This document shows, piece by piece, positions 18,642-27,045 of a DNA stretch of 64,000 nucleotides (its first letter is position 1; each line of letters starts with the position of its first letter). A program made the translations under genes and the position numbers. Below the pieces are notes generated by a model, which ran no database searches, was not told the DNA's origin, and saw nothing but the letters and a program-made list of their open reading frames with translations. This DNA comes from Pedobacter lusitanus (GTDB taxonomy: Bacteria > Bacteroidota > Bacteroidia > Sphingobacteriales > Sphingobacteriaceae), in the NCBI RefSeq assembly GCF_040026395.1, contig NZ_CP157278.1:3658001-3722000 (forward strand), written 5' to 3'.

Positions 18642-19922
18642 ATGGCACAACCCGCTGGTATCCTTGCTAAAATCAGAATTTCTGAAGAGAACTATAGAAA
18701 ATATGTGAAGAAGAGGGTTGCAGGACCTTTGGCCGATATCATATTTGAAAATCTGACCGGTGGCAGCAGAAACTATTATGTGTTTAAGTATTTGAAAAAG
18801 GAGAACTGTATTTATGTTTTTTTTTATTTTCATTATGGCAATTCCGGTTATCTGAAAAACTGCAGAGAGTGGCAGCTGTTAAAAGAGATTGAACCTTTTC
18901 TTGAAGAAGAAAGCAGTGGTTATCTTATTGCCACCCTGGACAGTATGAATATTAACAGTGATTTTTTATATGCTTTTGATATAAAGGACAAAAAATTGGA
19001 ACATCATAGTTTTTTACCAGCAGAACTGGAGACGATACAAAAGGATGTTAATAAATATTTCTTTAAATATGCTGATACAGAATTCAGAATGGCTTTTTAT
19101 AATCAGCAGGTAGTGGATAAAAAAGTTGTTGACGGAGTGCTGAAGTTAACAGAGGCACATCGTATTAAGAACCTTAAAGAAAATCTGCATCTGGCTACAA
19201 AAGAGAATCCGCTTGAACTCTTTTTCGGTTATTTCTATGATGGAATAGAATTTTATTCAAAACTGTATAATGCGGAAAAAACTGTATTCCCCGATATTAA
19301 TCTTCAGACACTGAAAGAAATGCCTTATGGCCTGAGTGATGGCAATTATGTAATTGTCCGGCATAATTTAGTCCATGATTATTATCTTCAGACTGCTGGA
19401 GAACCCTTTAAAAAAGTCAGTAAATCTGCGACGGTATATTATACTTCAGCCGATACTGTATATGATGAAAAATTGTGTCCGATAAAAGATTCTGATGGAA
19501 AAAGCTTCCGTTTACGGAGTGAGTATCTTGGAGAGGACAAAAATTACATTTATTTTCTCGGTGAGCTGATTCTTAAAAAAGATTTCGGGGCATATCAAAT
19601 CAATACAACCGGTTATTTCAATCTGAACATTTTGTTGTACAGTAAAAAAGAGATCAGGGTAGGGCGGTCTGTGGTCAATCATATAGATGCCGGAACTTTT
19701 GAAGTTGTTGTGCCCGATGGTCAGCAGCTGGTCCGTGATCTTCCTAATCCTACCGGAGTGCATGCAGGAACATTTATCCTGCATTGCCGGGATCAGAACA
19801 GCGATCTGGTTATATACAATTTTGACCCTTTGGAACCAGCTAAAATAGAACGTATCAGCTCTATTGATGAATTTGTAAGACAGGCAGGTGTACAACTTAC
19901 GGAAAGAGAACGAAAGATTTAA
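18642..19922 (+). CDS. Uncharacterised protein, possibly DKNYY-related
   Basis: 426 residues, cytoplasmic by appearance (no signal peptide or membrane segment). I do not recognise the N-terminal 190 residues. The second half shows several aromatic beta segments such as GLSDGNYVIVRH, ADTVYDEKLCPIKDSDGKSF and LGEDKNYIYFLGELI, resembling the D-K-N-x-Y/V-Y-Y motif of DKNYY proteins; this is a pattern resemblance only. The final stop overlaps the end of the convergent oxidoreductase gene by four bases. Function unknown. Confidence 0.6.
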   Translation: MAQPAGILAKIRISEENYRKYVKKRVAGPLADIIFENLTGGSRNYYVFKYLKKENCIYVFFYFHYGNSGYLKNCREWQLLKEIEPFLEEESSGYLIATLDSMNINSDFLYAFDIKDKKLEHHSFLPAELETIQKDVNKYFFKYADTEFRMAFYNQQVVDKKVVDGVLKLTEAHRIKNLKENLHLATKENPLELFFGYFYDGIEFYSKLYNAEKTVFPDINLQTLKEMPYGLSDGNYVIVRHNLVHDYYLQTAGEPFKKVSKSATVYYTSADTVYDEKLCPIKDSDGKSFRLRSEYLGEDKNYIYFLGELILKKDFGAYQINTTGYFNLNILLYSKKEIRVGRSVVNHIDAGTFEVVVPDGQQLVRDLPNPTGVHAGTFILHCRDQNSDLVIYNFDPLEPAKIERISSIDEFVRQAGVQLTERERKI

Positions 19923-20995
19923 CTCTTTTTTCTTGGCTGGGCACGGACATACTGATCCGGCCATTTGGCTTCATCACCCAGCTCAAACGCCGCGTGCAGT
20001 GGGAAATAAGGATCTCTTAAAAGCTCTCTTGCCAGCAGAATCAGGTCGGCTTTCCCTTCCTGTAAAATATCTTCTGCTTGTTTCGCTTCAGTAATCAGAC
20101 CTACAGCACCAGTTAAAATACCAGTTTCTTTTCGGATATCAGCAGAAAACTGTACCTGATAACCAGGGAAGAGGGGGATTTCCTGATAATGGATATTTCC
20201 ACCTGATGAACAGTCGATCAGATCTACATCTTTGGTTTTGAGTATGGCTGACAGTTTCACTGAATCTTCCGGAGACCAGCCTTTTTCGGCCCAGTCAGTA
20301 GCAGAAATACGGACAAATAAGGGTTTTTCAGTAGTCCATACCTCACGTACAACAGTGATGACTTCCAATAAAAGGCGTATCCTGTTTTCAAAGCTCCCGC
20401 CATAATTATCTGTCCGGTGATTACTCAGCGGAGAAAAAAACTGATGGAAAAGATAACCATGTGCCGCATGAATTTCTATCACCTGATACCCGGCTTCAAT
20501 ACTTCTTAACGTGGCTGCCCTGAAATCTGTCTTTATTTTTTCAATATCATTCAGACTTAAAGCAACAGGTGATTCATCGTTTTTGTTAAAAGGGATTGCA
20601 CTTGGCGCTACAGCTCTCCAGCCCCCGTCTTTTTCGGTGATCTGTTTGCCTCCGTTCCAGGGCAGGTCAAAACTGGCTTTTCTACCCGCATGTGCCAGTT
20701 GAATACCAGCTACAGAACCATGTTGATGAATGAAGGAAGTAATCCGCTTCAGGACAGGCACGTGTCCGTCAGACCAGATTCCCAGGTCACCTGCAGAAAT
20801 CCTTCCCACAGGAGAAACCGCAGTTGCTTCCTGAATAACCAGACCAGATCCTCCGATTGCACGGCTGCCTAAATGAACTAAATGCCAGTCATTGGCATAA
20901 CCATCTTCAGCTGAATACTGGCACATTGGTGATACCACAATCCTGTTTTTCAGGGTGATGTTTTTTATAGTTAGGGGCGATAATAGAATTGACAT
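19919..20995 (-). CDS. NADPH-dependent enoate reductase of the Old Yellow Enzyme family (NamA/YqjM-like)
   Basis: 358-residue FMN-dependent TIM-barrel oxidoreductase. Family hallmarks: KNRIVVSPMCQYSAEDGYAN (the YqjM-type Cys26-like flavin-tuning residue within MCQY), GIQLAHAGRKAS, EIHAAHGYLFHQFFSPLSNH with the substrate-binding His pair, and RTDNYGGSFENRIRL. The MCQY and AGRK motifs place it in the thermophilic-like YqjM/NamA subgroup, which reduces enones, quinones and nitro compounds in electrophile defence. Physiological substrate unproven. Confidence 0.92.
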   Translation of the reverse strand: MSILLSPLTIKNITLKNRIVVSPMCQYSAEDGYANDWHLVHLGSRAIGGSGLVIQEATAVSPVGRISAGDLGIWSDGHVPVLKRITSFIHQHGSVAGIQLAHAGRKASFDLPWNGGKQITEKDGGWRAVAPSAIPFNKNDESPVALSLNDIEKIKTDFRAATLRSIEAGYQVIEIHAAHGYLFHQFFSPLSNHRTDNYGGSFENRIRLLLEVITVVREVWTTEKPLFVRISATDWAEKGWSPEDSVKLSAILKTKDVDLIDCSSGGNIHYQEIPLFPGYQVQFSADIRKETGILTGAVGLITEAKQAEDILQEGKADLILLARELLRDPYFPLHAAFELGDEAKWPDQYVRAQPRKKS

Positions 20996-21119
20996 TGGTC
21001 TGTAGATTGATATACAAATAAACGGCTCCTGAGCTGATTTGTTCGCTGTGAAAACGGCGGTTTTTCAATATATGACAGAAAATCGATAATTGTCTGTATT
21101 CCTGAGGATAACAGGCCAT

Positions 21120-22283
21120 TCAGAAAGACTTCATCAGTGCCGCGTTGAAGTGAATAAATAACTTAAATAAATTAGCAAACCTGGTAAGTGGCAGAGTTGC
21201 ATAGAGGTCGTTAACATCATGATAAGCTGTTATTCCTCCCTGAGTATAAATAAAAAATGCAGGAACGCCTTTTTCTGTAAAGAAATAGTGATCACTGTTG
21301 GCAGCTTTATTACGAGGGGTGATTTTACTTAAATATTTATGCTCATCGTTAATTTGATTCAACAGTGCAAATTCTTTCGGAAGGATGGTCGCATTAACTA
21401 CTGTAATGCCCTTTTCTCCGGTTCCAACCATGTCCATATTAATCAGAAACCTTATTCTGGAAAGTTGAACAGGTGGAAATGTTGTAAAATAGGATGATCC
21501 CTTTAAGCCTGGTTCTTCACCGGCAAAACAGACAAAGGCAATAGTGTATGGAGCAGGGTGTCTGGCATAATATTTAGCCAGGTTGAGTAACATGGCAATT
21601 CCACTGGCATTATCATTAGCCCCCGGGAAAAAAGTATGATCGCCCATACCACCCAGATGATCATAATGAGCAGTAATCATTAAGATCGAATCAGGATGTT
21701 TGGTCCCTTTGACTATTCCGCAGATGTTACTGGTTATAAATTCCGGAATAAATTCCTGTTCAATATCCACATCAATCGACTCTGGTTTATCAGAAAGAGC
21801 ATTTTTGCTGATTTCCAGTACGGTATAGTCATTTGCTTTTTGTGCAACACTCCAGGTTAATTTGTCTTTCAGTACAACAAACATCCGCTGCGCCGGGCTC
21901 ATGAATATAGTATCTGCCCGCTGCAGTTTCATGCTGCCCCGCAGGCCTCTGCTGGATGGTTCAATAATAAAATCTTTGCCTGGAATCAGTTTTTTTCCAT
22001 TAACAGCAACATCCATCTTTCCCGGAAAAGTGTTGACAGGATAAGAAAAATTCTGTCTGTAATCGTTCCCTTCCATAGGCTCGAGACCTGCTTTATTAAA
22101 TTCGTTACAAAGATAAACAGCGGCTTTGGCCATCCCTTCTCTGGTATAGCCTCTTCCCCAAAAGTTGGCAGAAGTAAGTGTTTTTATCGTTTTTCTGGCA
22201 GCAGAAAGATTTTGTGCAGCTGTAATATTTGCAAATGCAGATAAAGTAATTGTGATGAACAAAAAGGAATGGAATTTCTTCAT
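21120..22283 (-). CDS. Exported M28 family zinc peptidase
   Basis: 387 residues with a signal peptide (MKKFHSFLFITITLSAFANI, then TAAQ). The M28 metal-binding motifs are present: HYDHLGG (His, Asp), GANDNASGIAM (bridging Asp), AGEEPGLKGS (catalytic Glu and metal Glu), MDMVG and HDVNDLY with the last His. So it should be an active periplasmic or outer aminopeptidase. Monocistronic. Its specificity cannot be read from sequence. Confidence 0.9.
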   Translation of the reverse strand: MKKFHSFLFITITLSAFANITAAQNLSAARKTIKTLTSANFWGRGYTREGMAKAAVYLCNEFNKAGLEPMEGNDYRQNFSYPVNTFPGKMDVAVNGKKLIPGKDFIIEPSSRGLRGSMKLQRADTIFMSPAQRMFVVLKDKLTWSVAQKANDYTVLEISKNALSDKPESIDVDIEQEFIPEFITSNICGIVKGTKHPDSILMITAHYDHLGGMGDHTFFPGANDNASGIAMLLNLAKYYARHPAPYTIAFVCFAGEEPGLKGSSYFTTFPPVQLSRIRFLINMDMVGTGEKGITVVNATILPKEFALLNQINDEHKYLSKITPRNKAANSDHYFFTEKGVPAFFIYTQGGITAYHDVNDLYATLPLTRFANLFKLFIHFNAALMKSF

Positions 22284-22407
22284 AAAAAGGAGTGCTGACT
22301 GACCCCGATAAACTTACAAATAAAATAACGGAAGAGGTTAATGGTATCTGAACCGAAAATTAAAACAGTGTATCTCTTATATTGTTGTATCTGATAAGAA
22401 CAAGCTT

Positions 22408-23610
22408 ATGAATATACGCTCCAATGAACCTTTTTGGCTGGTGAAAAATGGCCTTTTATATACTTATCCTTCCCTGAGAGAAAATATTAGCTGCGATATA
22501 CTGATTGTTGGAAGCGGAATAACAGGAGCACTGATGGCCCATGCGCTGACGGAAAAAGGATATAAAACAGTATTAATTGATAAAAGAGAAATTGCTAACG
22601 GCAGCAGTTCTGCAACAACTTCTATGCTGCAATATGAAATTGACATTCCGCTGTACAAACTGATTGCACAAATTGGAGAACAGGGCGCTGTTGGAAGTTA
22701 CAGAGCCTGCAGAGACTCTATTTATAAATTAGAGAAGCTGATTAATGAAATCAAGTCTGATTGTGGTTTTGAAAAAAAGGATTCTGTTTATTTTGCAAAG
22801 CTGAAAAAAGATGTAGGCTGGCTGAAAAAGGAGTTTGAAGCCAGAAAAGCTGCTGATTTTGAGGTAGTCTGGTTAACTCCTGAGGAAATCAAATCAAGAT
22901 ATGGTTTGATTGCAGAAGGAGCTATATTGTCGAAAGACGGTGCTAGTGTTGATGCTTTTCGTCTTGCACATGATCTGCTTCACTATAACGCCGAAAGAGG
23001 GTTGACGGTTTATGATAAGACGAAACTGGAAAAGGTAAAGTATAAAGGAGGACAGGTATTGGCGCAAACAGAAGGTGGTGCGATAATTACCGCCGGTAAA
23101 ATTGTGTACTGCACCGGATATGAAACGCAGGAAATGTTACCAGAGCAGATTGTGAAGCTCAAAAGCACCTACGCTATGGTCAGCGAGAAAAATAAACAAC
23201 TTAAAGATGATATTTGCAATACGTTGTTCTGGAACACAGATGCTCCCTATTTATATATGCGTACCACCAGTGATGGCCGGCTTCTGGCAGGTGGCGAGGA
23301 TGAGGATTTTAAGAATCCTGTAAAGCGGGACGCCTTGCTGGAACGCAAAAAGAATAAACTGGTAAAGACAGTTTCAAAATTTTTACCTGAGGTGGAGTTT
23401 ATTGAGGATTTCTGCTGGTGCGGGACTTTTGGAGAGACCAAAGACGGCTTGCCTTATATCGGGGAGCACCCTAAATTCCCTGATACTTATTTCGTTTTAG
23501 GTTTTGGTGGAAATGGAATTACCTTTTCAGTAATGGGGATGGAAATTATCAGCGCGATGCTCGAAGGGGAACTGGACTTATTATCCTATTATTTCCGTTT
23601 TCGGCGTTAG
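22408..23610 (+). CDS. FAD-dependent amino-acid/glycine oxidase family oxidoreductase
   Basis: 400-residue DAO-superfamily flavoprotein. The N-terminal dinucleotide-binding motif is ILIVGSGITGALMAHALTEK with the acidic end of strand 2 at LIDKREIANGSSSATT. The C-terminal FAD-contact segment reads DGLPYIGEHPKFPDTYFVLG, then GFGGNGITFS. No membrane anchor and no Rieske domain (DAO proteins with a C-terminal Rieske exist; here the protein stops after the DAO fold). Substrate unknown. Lies upstream of the arginine operon leader but ends about 140 bases before its promoter. Confidence 0.85.
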   Translation: MNIRSNEPFWLVKNGLLYTYPSLRENISCDILIVGSGITGALMAHALTEKGYKTVLIDKREIANGSSSATTSMLQYEIDIPLYKLIAQIGEQGAVGSYRACRDSIYKLEKLINEIKSDCGFEKKDSVYFAKLKKDVGWLKKEFEARKAADFEVVWLTPEEIKSRYGLIAEGAILSKDGASVDAFRLAHDLLHYNAERGLTVYDKTKLEKVKYKGGQVLAQTEGGAIITAGKIVYCTGYETQEMLPEQIVKLKSTYAMVSEKNKQLKDDICNTLFWNTDAPYLYMRTTSDGRLLAGGEDEDFKNPVKRDALLERKKNKLVKTVSKFLPEVEFIEDFCWCGTFGETKDGLPYIGEHPKFPDTYFVLGFGGNGITFSVMGMEIISAMLEGELDLLSYYFRFRR

Positions 23611-23750
23611 TCCTGTTTTAACCGAAATATGTTCTGATAAAATACTGATAAGCAGATGAATAAGTTTTTTATTCTGCCTGCTTCAGTTTTCTTTACTAAA
23701 ATTAACAAATATTTAATCTTTAACCTGTTTTATCCTGCAGGGATAACATG

Positions 23751-23758
23751 TAATTTTG
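23751..23758 (+). promoter_or_regulatory. -7 box at the head of the arginine-operon leader
   Basis: TAATTTTG is an exact TAnnTTTG match, about 350 bases before the first structural gene. If used, the transcript would carry a long untranslated leader with two short frames. Confidence 0.5.
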
Positions 23759-23882
23759 AGGGGTGACCTCATGAGAGCCAAGGAGTTGATTAAATGTAAA
23801 AAAATAAAAAACCTGTTGCACAACTCAATATTTATTCAAACCTTTACGGCATTAATATTTTAAAGCGGGAATTATACAGAAA

Positions 23883-24017
23883 ATGATCAAACAGACTATA
23901 CATAAACTTTCAATCGTAACAGCAAAGAACATTGCTGCGAGAAGTTTATATATTGAACGTCTGGAACCGGTTATCTATGTAACTACCAGCCGGCAAAATT
24001 ATACACCCCGTATTTGA
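23883..24017 (+). CDS. Possible 44-residue leader peptide or small protein
   Basis: Frame MIKQTIHKLSIVTAKNIAAR, then SLYIERLEPVIYVTTSRQNY and TPRI, ending at a TGA that forms the first bases of the 24015-24032 inverted repeat. Four arginines are scattered, not in a run, so classical attenuation by arginine codons is not evident. No recognisable family. It may be a small protein, a leader ORF, or chance. Confidence 0.25.
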   Translation: MIKQTIHKLSIVTAKNIAARSLYIERLEPVIYVTTSRQNYTPRI

Positions 24018-24032
24018 GTTAATTCTAACTCA
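24015..24032 (+). promoter_or_regulatory. Inverted repeat upstream of the arginine operon (candidate operator)
   Basis: TGAGTTA-ATTC-TAACTCA, a perfect 7-bp inverted repeat with 4-base spacer, then GTCTTTTAG. The 18-bp palindrome resembles in size the arginine-repressor (ARG) box; alternatively it is a weak attenuator hairpin. Binding protein is inferred. Confidence 0.35.
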
Positions 24033-24103
24033 GTCTTTTAGAGGCATACGCCTTTTCAAAATCAATTAATAAGAATATTTTATCTTTTTTTCGTTAACTA
24101 TTA

Positions 24104-24811
24104 ATGAATATAAACGATTTTATAGTGCAGGTTGCACTTCCTGAACATCGTGTTTTTGCAGAAGAAATCTGTGAAGAAATGGCCGAATCTGCCAAAGCAC
24201 GGGGTACAGGTATCGCGAAACGCTCGCCTGAATATGTCGCAGGGAAGATGACTGAGGGGAAATCAGTTATTGCTTTCCACAAAGACGGATCCTGGGCTGG
24301 ATTCTGTTATATCGAGACATGGAGCCATGGACAGTTTGTGGCCAATTCAGGGTTGGTAGTCAGTCCAAAGTACAGAAAGGTTGGACTGGCTCATACGATC
24401 AAACACAAAATTTTTGAATTATCACGTCATAAATATCCTAAGGCTAAGATATTTGGACTGACTACTGGGCTGGCAGTGATGAAAATCAACTCTGATCTGG
24501 GTTATGAGCCGGTAACTTATTCTGAGCTTTCGCAGGATGAAGAGTTCTGGAAAGGATGTCAGAGCTGTGTGAATTTCGAAATTCTGAAAAGTAAAGACCG
24601 TAAAAACTGTATGTGTACAGCTATGCTTTATGATCCTGCAACGCAAAAGCATGATGTAGCAAAGAAATTTGCTGAAGAATTACAGCGTAAGCCTAAGCTC
24701 TATGAACGCTTTATGCGTATTAAGCAGAGATTAGTGCTTAAACCAAAATCTCCTGATGATAAAGGAGGCCTGAAATCAATATTACATTTACCAACTCTAT
24801 TTTTTAAATAA
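24104..24811 (+). CDS. GNAT family acyltransferase, candidate N-acylglutamate synthase
   Basis: 235 residues. GNAT acyl-CoA-binding elements are visible: SVIAFHKDGSWAGFCYIETW, then ANSGLVVSPKYRKVGLAHTI (the R/Q-x-x-G-x-A-like loop, here RKVGLA), and a later helix with GLAVMKINSDLGYEPVTYSE. It leads the arginine operon, 19 bases before argG. No argA or argJ is present in this operon, so this protein is the natural candidate for the first step, acylating glutamate with acetyl- or succinyl-CoA. That role is inferred from position; the fold call is firm. Confidence 0.8.
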   Translation: MNINDFIVQVALPEHRVFAEEICEEMAESAKARGTGIAKRSPEYVAGKMTEGKSVIAFHKDGSWAGFCYIETWSHGQFVANSGLVVSPKYRKVGLAHTIKHKIFELSRHKYPKAKIFGLTTGLAVMKINSDLGYEPVTYSELSQDEEFWKGCQSCVNFEILKSKDRKNCMCTAMLYDPATQKHDVAKKFAEELQRKPKLYERFMRIKQRLVLKPKSPDDKGGLKSILHLPTLFFK

Positions 24812-24830
24812 TAACACACACACATTGCTC

Positions 24831-26024
24831 ATGAAAAAGAAAGTAGTTTTAGCTTTTAGCGGAGGTTTAGATACTTCATTTTGCTGTATTCACCTGGCAC
24901 AGGACCGTGGACTGGAAGTCCATTCAGTAATTGTCAATACAGGTGGTTTTTCTGATGAAGAATTACAGGAAATTGAAAAAAGAGCTTACGCTTTAGGGGT
25001 GGCTTCTCATGCAGTAGTTGATGAAACTGCAAATTATTACGATGGCTGTATTAAATACCTCGTATTTGGTAACGTATTGAAAAATGCAACTTATCCTCTT
25101 TCTGTAAGTGCTGAGCGTGTAAGTCAGGCTACAGCAATTGCAAACTATGTGAAAAAAATAGGCGCTGATTATGTTGCTCACGGAAGTACAGGAGCAGGTA
25201 ATGATCAGGTTCGTTTTGATATGATCTTTAATATTATCATTCCTAACGTTGAAATTATTACGCCGATCAGAGATTTGAAATTATCCCGCGAGGCGGAAAT
25301 AGAATATTTAAGCAAACACGGAGTTGAGTATAGTGCAGAAAAAGCAAGATATTCAATCAATAAAGGGTTATGGGGCACATCTGTAGGTGGAAAAGAAACC
25401 CTGACTTCTAATGAAACTTTACCTGAAGAGGCATGGCCAACACAGGTTTCTGAGACTAAGAGCCGTAAAATTGAGCTTACCTTTGAAAAAGGTGAACTGG
25501 TTGCACTCGATGGAGAGCAGCTGGAACCGGTGAAAGCTATACAAAAACTGCAGGCTATTGCACAACCTTATGGTATCGGACGTGATATCCACGTTGGAGA
25601 TACAATTATCGGTATTAAAGGACGTGTAGGTTTTGAAGCTGCAGCACCAATTGTAATTATCAAAGCACACCATACTTTAGAAAAGCACACATTGACCAAA
25701 TGGCAGTTATCATGGAAAGAGCAATTGTCTTCTTTTTATGGAAACTGGCTGCATGAAGGTCAGTTCCATGATCCGATCATGCGTAATATTGAAGCTTTCC
25801 TTGCTGATACACAGCAAACAGTAAGCGGAAAAGTGTTTGTAGAATTACTGCCATACAGATTCCAGATTATAGGTATCGAATCAGAACATGATCTGATGAG
25901 TAATAAATTTGGCAGCTACGGAGAAATGAACAATGCCTGGAGCGGTGAGGATGTTAAAGGGTTCTCTAAGATCTTTGGTAATCAGGTAATGATCTGGCAT
26001 AAAGTGAACGGTAATGAAGATTAA
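24831..26024 (+). CDS. argG: Argininosuccinate synthase
   Basis: 397 residues from ATG 24831 (a TTG two codons upstream is open but unlikely). Joins citrulline and aspartate using ATP. The N-terminal PP-loop is VVLAFSGGLDTSFCCIHLAQ; further family motifs are AHGSTGAGNDQVRFD (citrulline/aspartate site) and YSINKGLWGTSVGGKE. It is shorter than the about 445-residue E. coli type and similar in length to the common type-1 enzymes. Its end overlaps argC by 11 bases. Confidence 0.96.
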   Translation: MKKKVVLAFSGGLDTSFCCIHLAQDRGLEVHSVIVNTGGFSDEELQEIEKRAYALGVASHAVVDETANYYDGCIKYLVFGNVLKNATYPLSVSAERVSQATAIANYVKKIGADYVAHGSTGAGNDQVRFDMIFNIIIPNVEIITPIRDLKLSREAEIEYLSKHGVEYSAEKARYSINKGLWGTSVGGKETLTSNETLPEEAWPTQVSETKSRKIELTFEKGELVALDGEQLEPVKAIQKLQAIAQPYGIGRDIHVGDTIIGIKGRVGFEAAAPIVIIKAHHTLEKHTLTKWQLSWKEQLSSFYGNWLHEGQFHDPIMRNIEAFLADTQQTVSGKVFVELLPYRFQIIGIESEHDLMSNKFGSYGEMNNAWSGEDVKGFSKIFGNQVMIWHKVNGNED

Positions 26025-26985
26025 AGCAGGTATAATTGGCGGTGCCGGATATACCGGTGGTGAAATGCTGCGTCTGTTGATCAATCATGCAGACGTAGAA
26101 ATCGTATTCGTACATAGTAACAGTAATGGTGGTAACCTGATTTCAGCAGTTCATACCGATCTTTTAGGAGATACTGATCTGCGTTTTACTGAAGAAATTT
26201 CTTCTGCCATTGACGTGCTTTTTTTATGCGTAGGCCATGGCGACGCAAAAAAATTCCTTGATGCAAATTCTGTTGCAGCAGGTATAAAAATTATAGATCT
26301 GAGCCAGGACTTCAGGTTATCCGCAGCAGCGGGGAATGACTGGGTTTATGGTTTGCCTGAGTTAAACAGAGAACGTATAAGAACAGCCGGTTTTGTAGCT
26401 AATCCAGGTTGCTTTGCTACCTGTATCCAGCTGGCATTATTACCTCTGGCTGCAAAAGGACTGCTGAAAAATGAAGTGCATATCAATGCAACTACAGGTT
26501 CAACAGGAGCAGGACAAAGTCTGGCAGTTACGTCTCATTTTAGCTGGCGTAATAATAATCTTTCAGTTTATAAGGCATTTGAACATCAGCATCTGAATGA
26601 AATCGGACAGAGTCTGATACAACTTGATCCTGATTTTAATCAGGATCTGAATTTTATCCCGCAGCGCGGAGATTTTACAAGAGGGATTCTTGCTGCGGTT
26701 TATATGGAAAGTGATTTAACTGCAGAGCAGGCAAAGGCGATTTACCAGGACTATTACAGCGAACATCCTTTTACGCATATGAGTGAAAAGAATATTGATC
26801 TTAAACAGGTGGTAAATACAAATAAAGGACTGGTACATGTAGAAAAACATGGTAACAAATTATTAATAATCAGTATTATAGATAATTTATTGAAAGGAGC
26901 AAGCGGACAGGCGGTACAGAATATGAATCTGATGTTTGGACTGGATGAACGGCAGGGCCTAAAACTTAAAGCAACTGCATTTTAG
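26014..26985 (+). CDS. argC: N-acetyl(succinyl)-gamma-glutamyl-phosphate reductase
   Basis: 323 residues; NADPH-dependent reduction of the acylglutamyl phosphate to the semialdehyde. Nucleotide motif AGIIGGAGYTGGEMLRLLIN, catalytic cysteine in NPGCFATCIQLALLPL, and the C-terminal HGNKLLIISIIDNLLKGASG typical of ArgC. Translationally coupled to argG. Whether the acyl group is acetyl or succinyl is set by neighbours (see argF'). Confidence 0.95.
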   Translation: MKIKAGIIGGAGYTGGEMLRLLINHADVEIVFVHSNSNGGNLISAVHTDLLGDTDLRFTEEISSAIDVLFLCVGHGDAKKFLDANSVAAGIKIIDLSQDFRLSAAAGNDWVYGLPELNRERIRTAGFVANPGCFATCIQLALLPLAAKGLLKNEVHINATTGSTGAGQSLAVTSHFSWRNNNLSVYKAFEHQHLNEIGQSLIQLDPDFNQDLNFIPQRGDFTRGILAAVYMESDLTAEQAKAIYQDYYSEHPFTHMSEKNIDLKQVVNTNKGLVHVEKHGNKLLIISIIDNLLKGASGQAVQNMNLMFGLDERQGLKLKATAF

Positions 26986-27045
26986 ACAACACAAATTATT
27001 TGATGAACCCCCTGAGGTTATAGCCTGAGGTAAAAATTTAAAAAG

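Larger units (their letters stand above)
23611..24103 (+). other. Leader region of the arginine operon (no long gene)
   Basis: 493 bases without a long reading frame. It holds a perfect -7 box at 23751, a short hairpin around the start of a 30-codon frame (23771-23863), a 44-codon frame (23883-24017), and an inverted repeat TGAGTTA/TAACTCA at 24015-24032, followed by an AT-rich stretch with a near-match -7 box TATCTTTT (24081-24088) 16 bases before the first gene. This layout could be a regulated leader; no known riboswitch class is recognised. Confidence 0.45.

Noticed and set aside
20907..21119. 70-codon minus-strand frame upstream of the enoate reductase
   Set aside because: Mostly overlaps the N-terminus of the reductase in another frame; no promoter, family or conservation cue.
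23757..23771. Small hairpin TGAGG/CCTCA considered as a terminator
   Set aside because: Five base pairs, no T run; it overlaps the promoter and start of a short frame.
26986..27045. Direct repeat CCTGAGG in the argC-argD gap, considered as a riboswitch or attenuator
   Set aside because: Only a 7-base direct repeat; cannot form a strong hairpin and has no T run.
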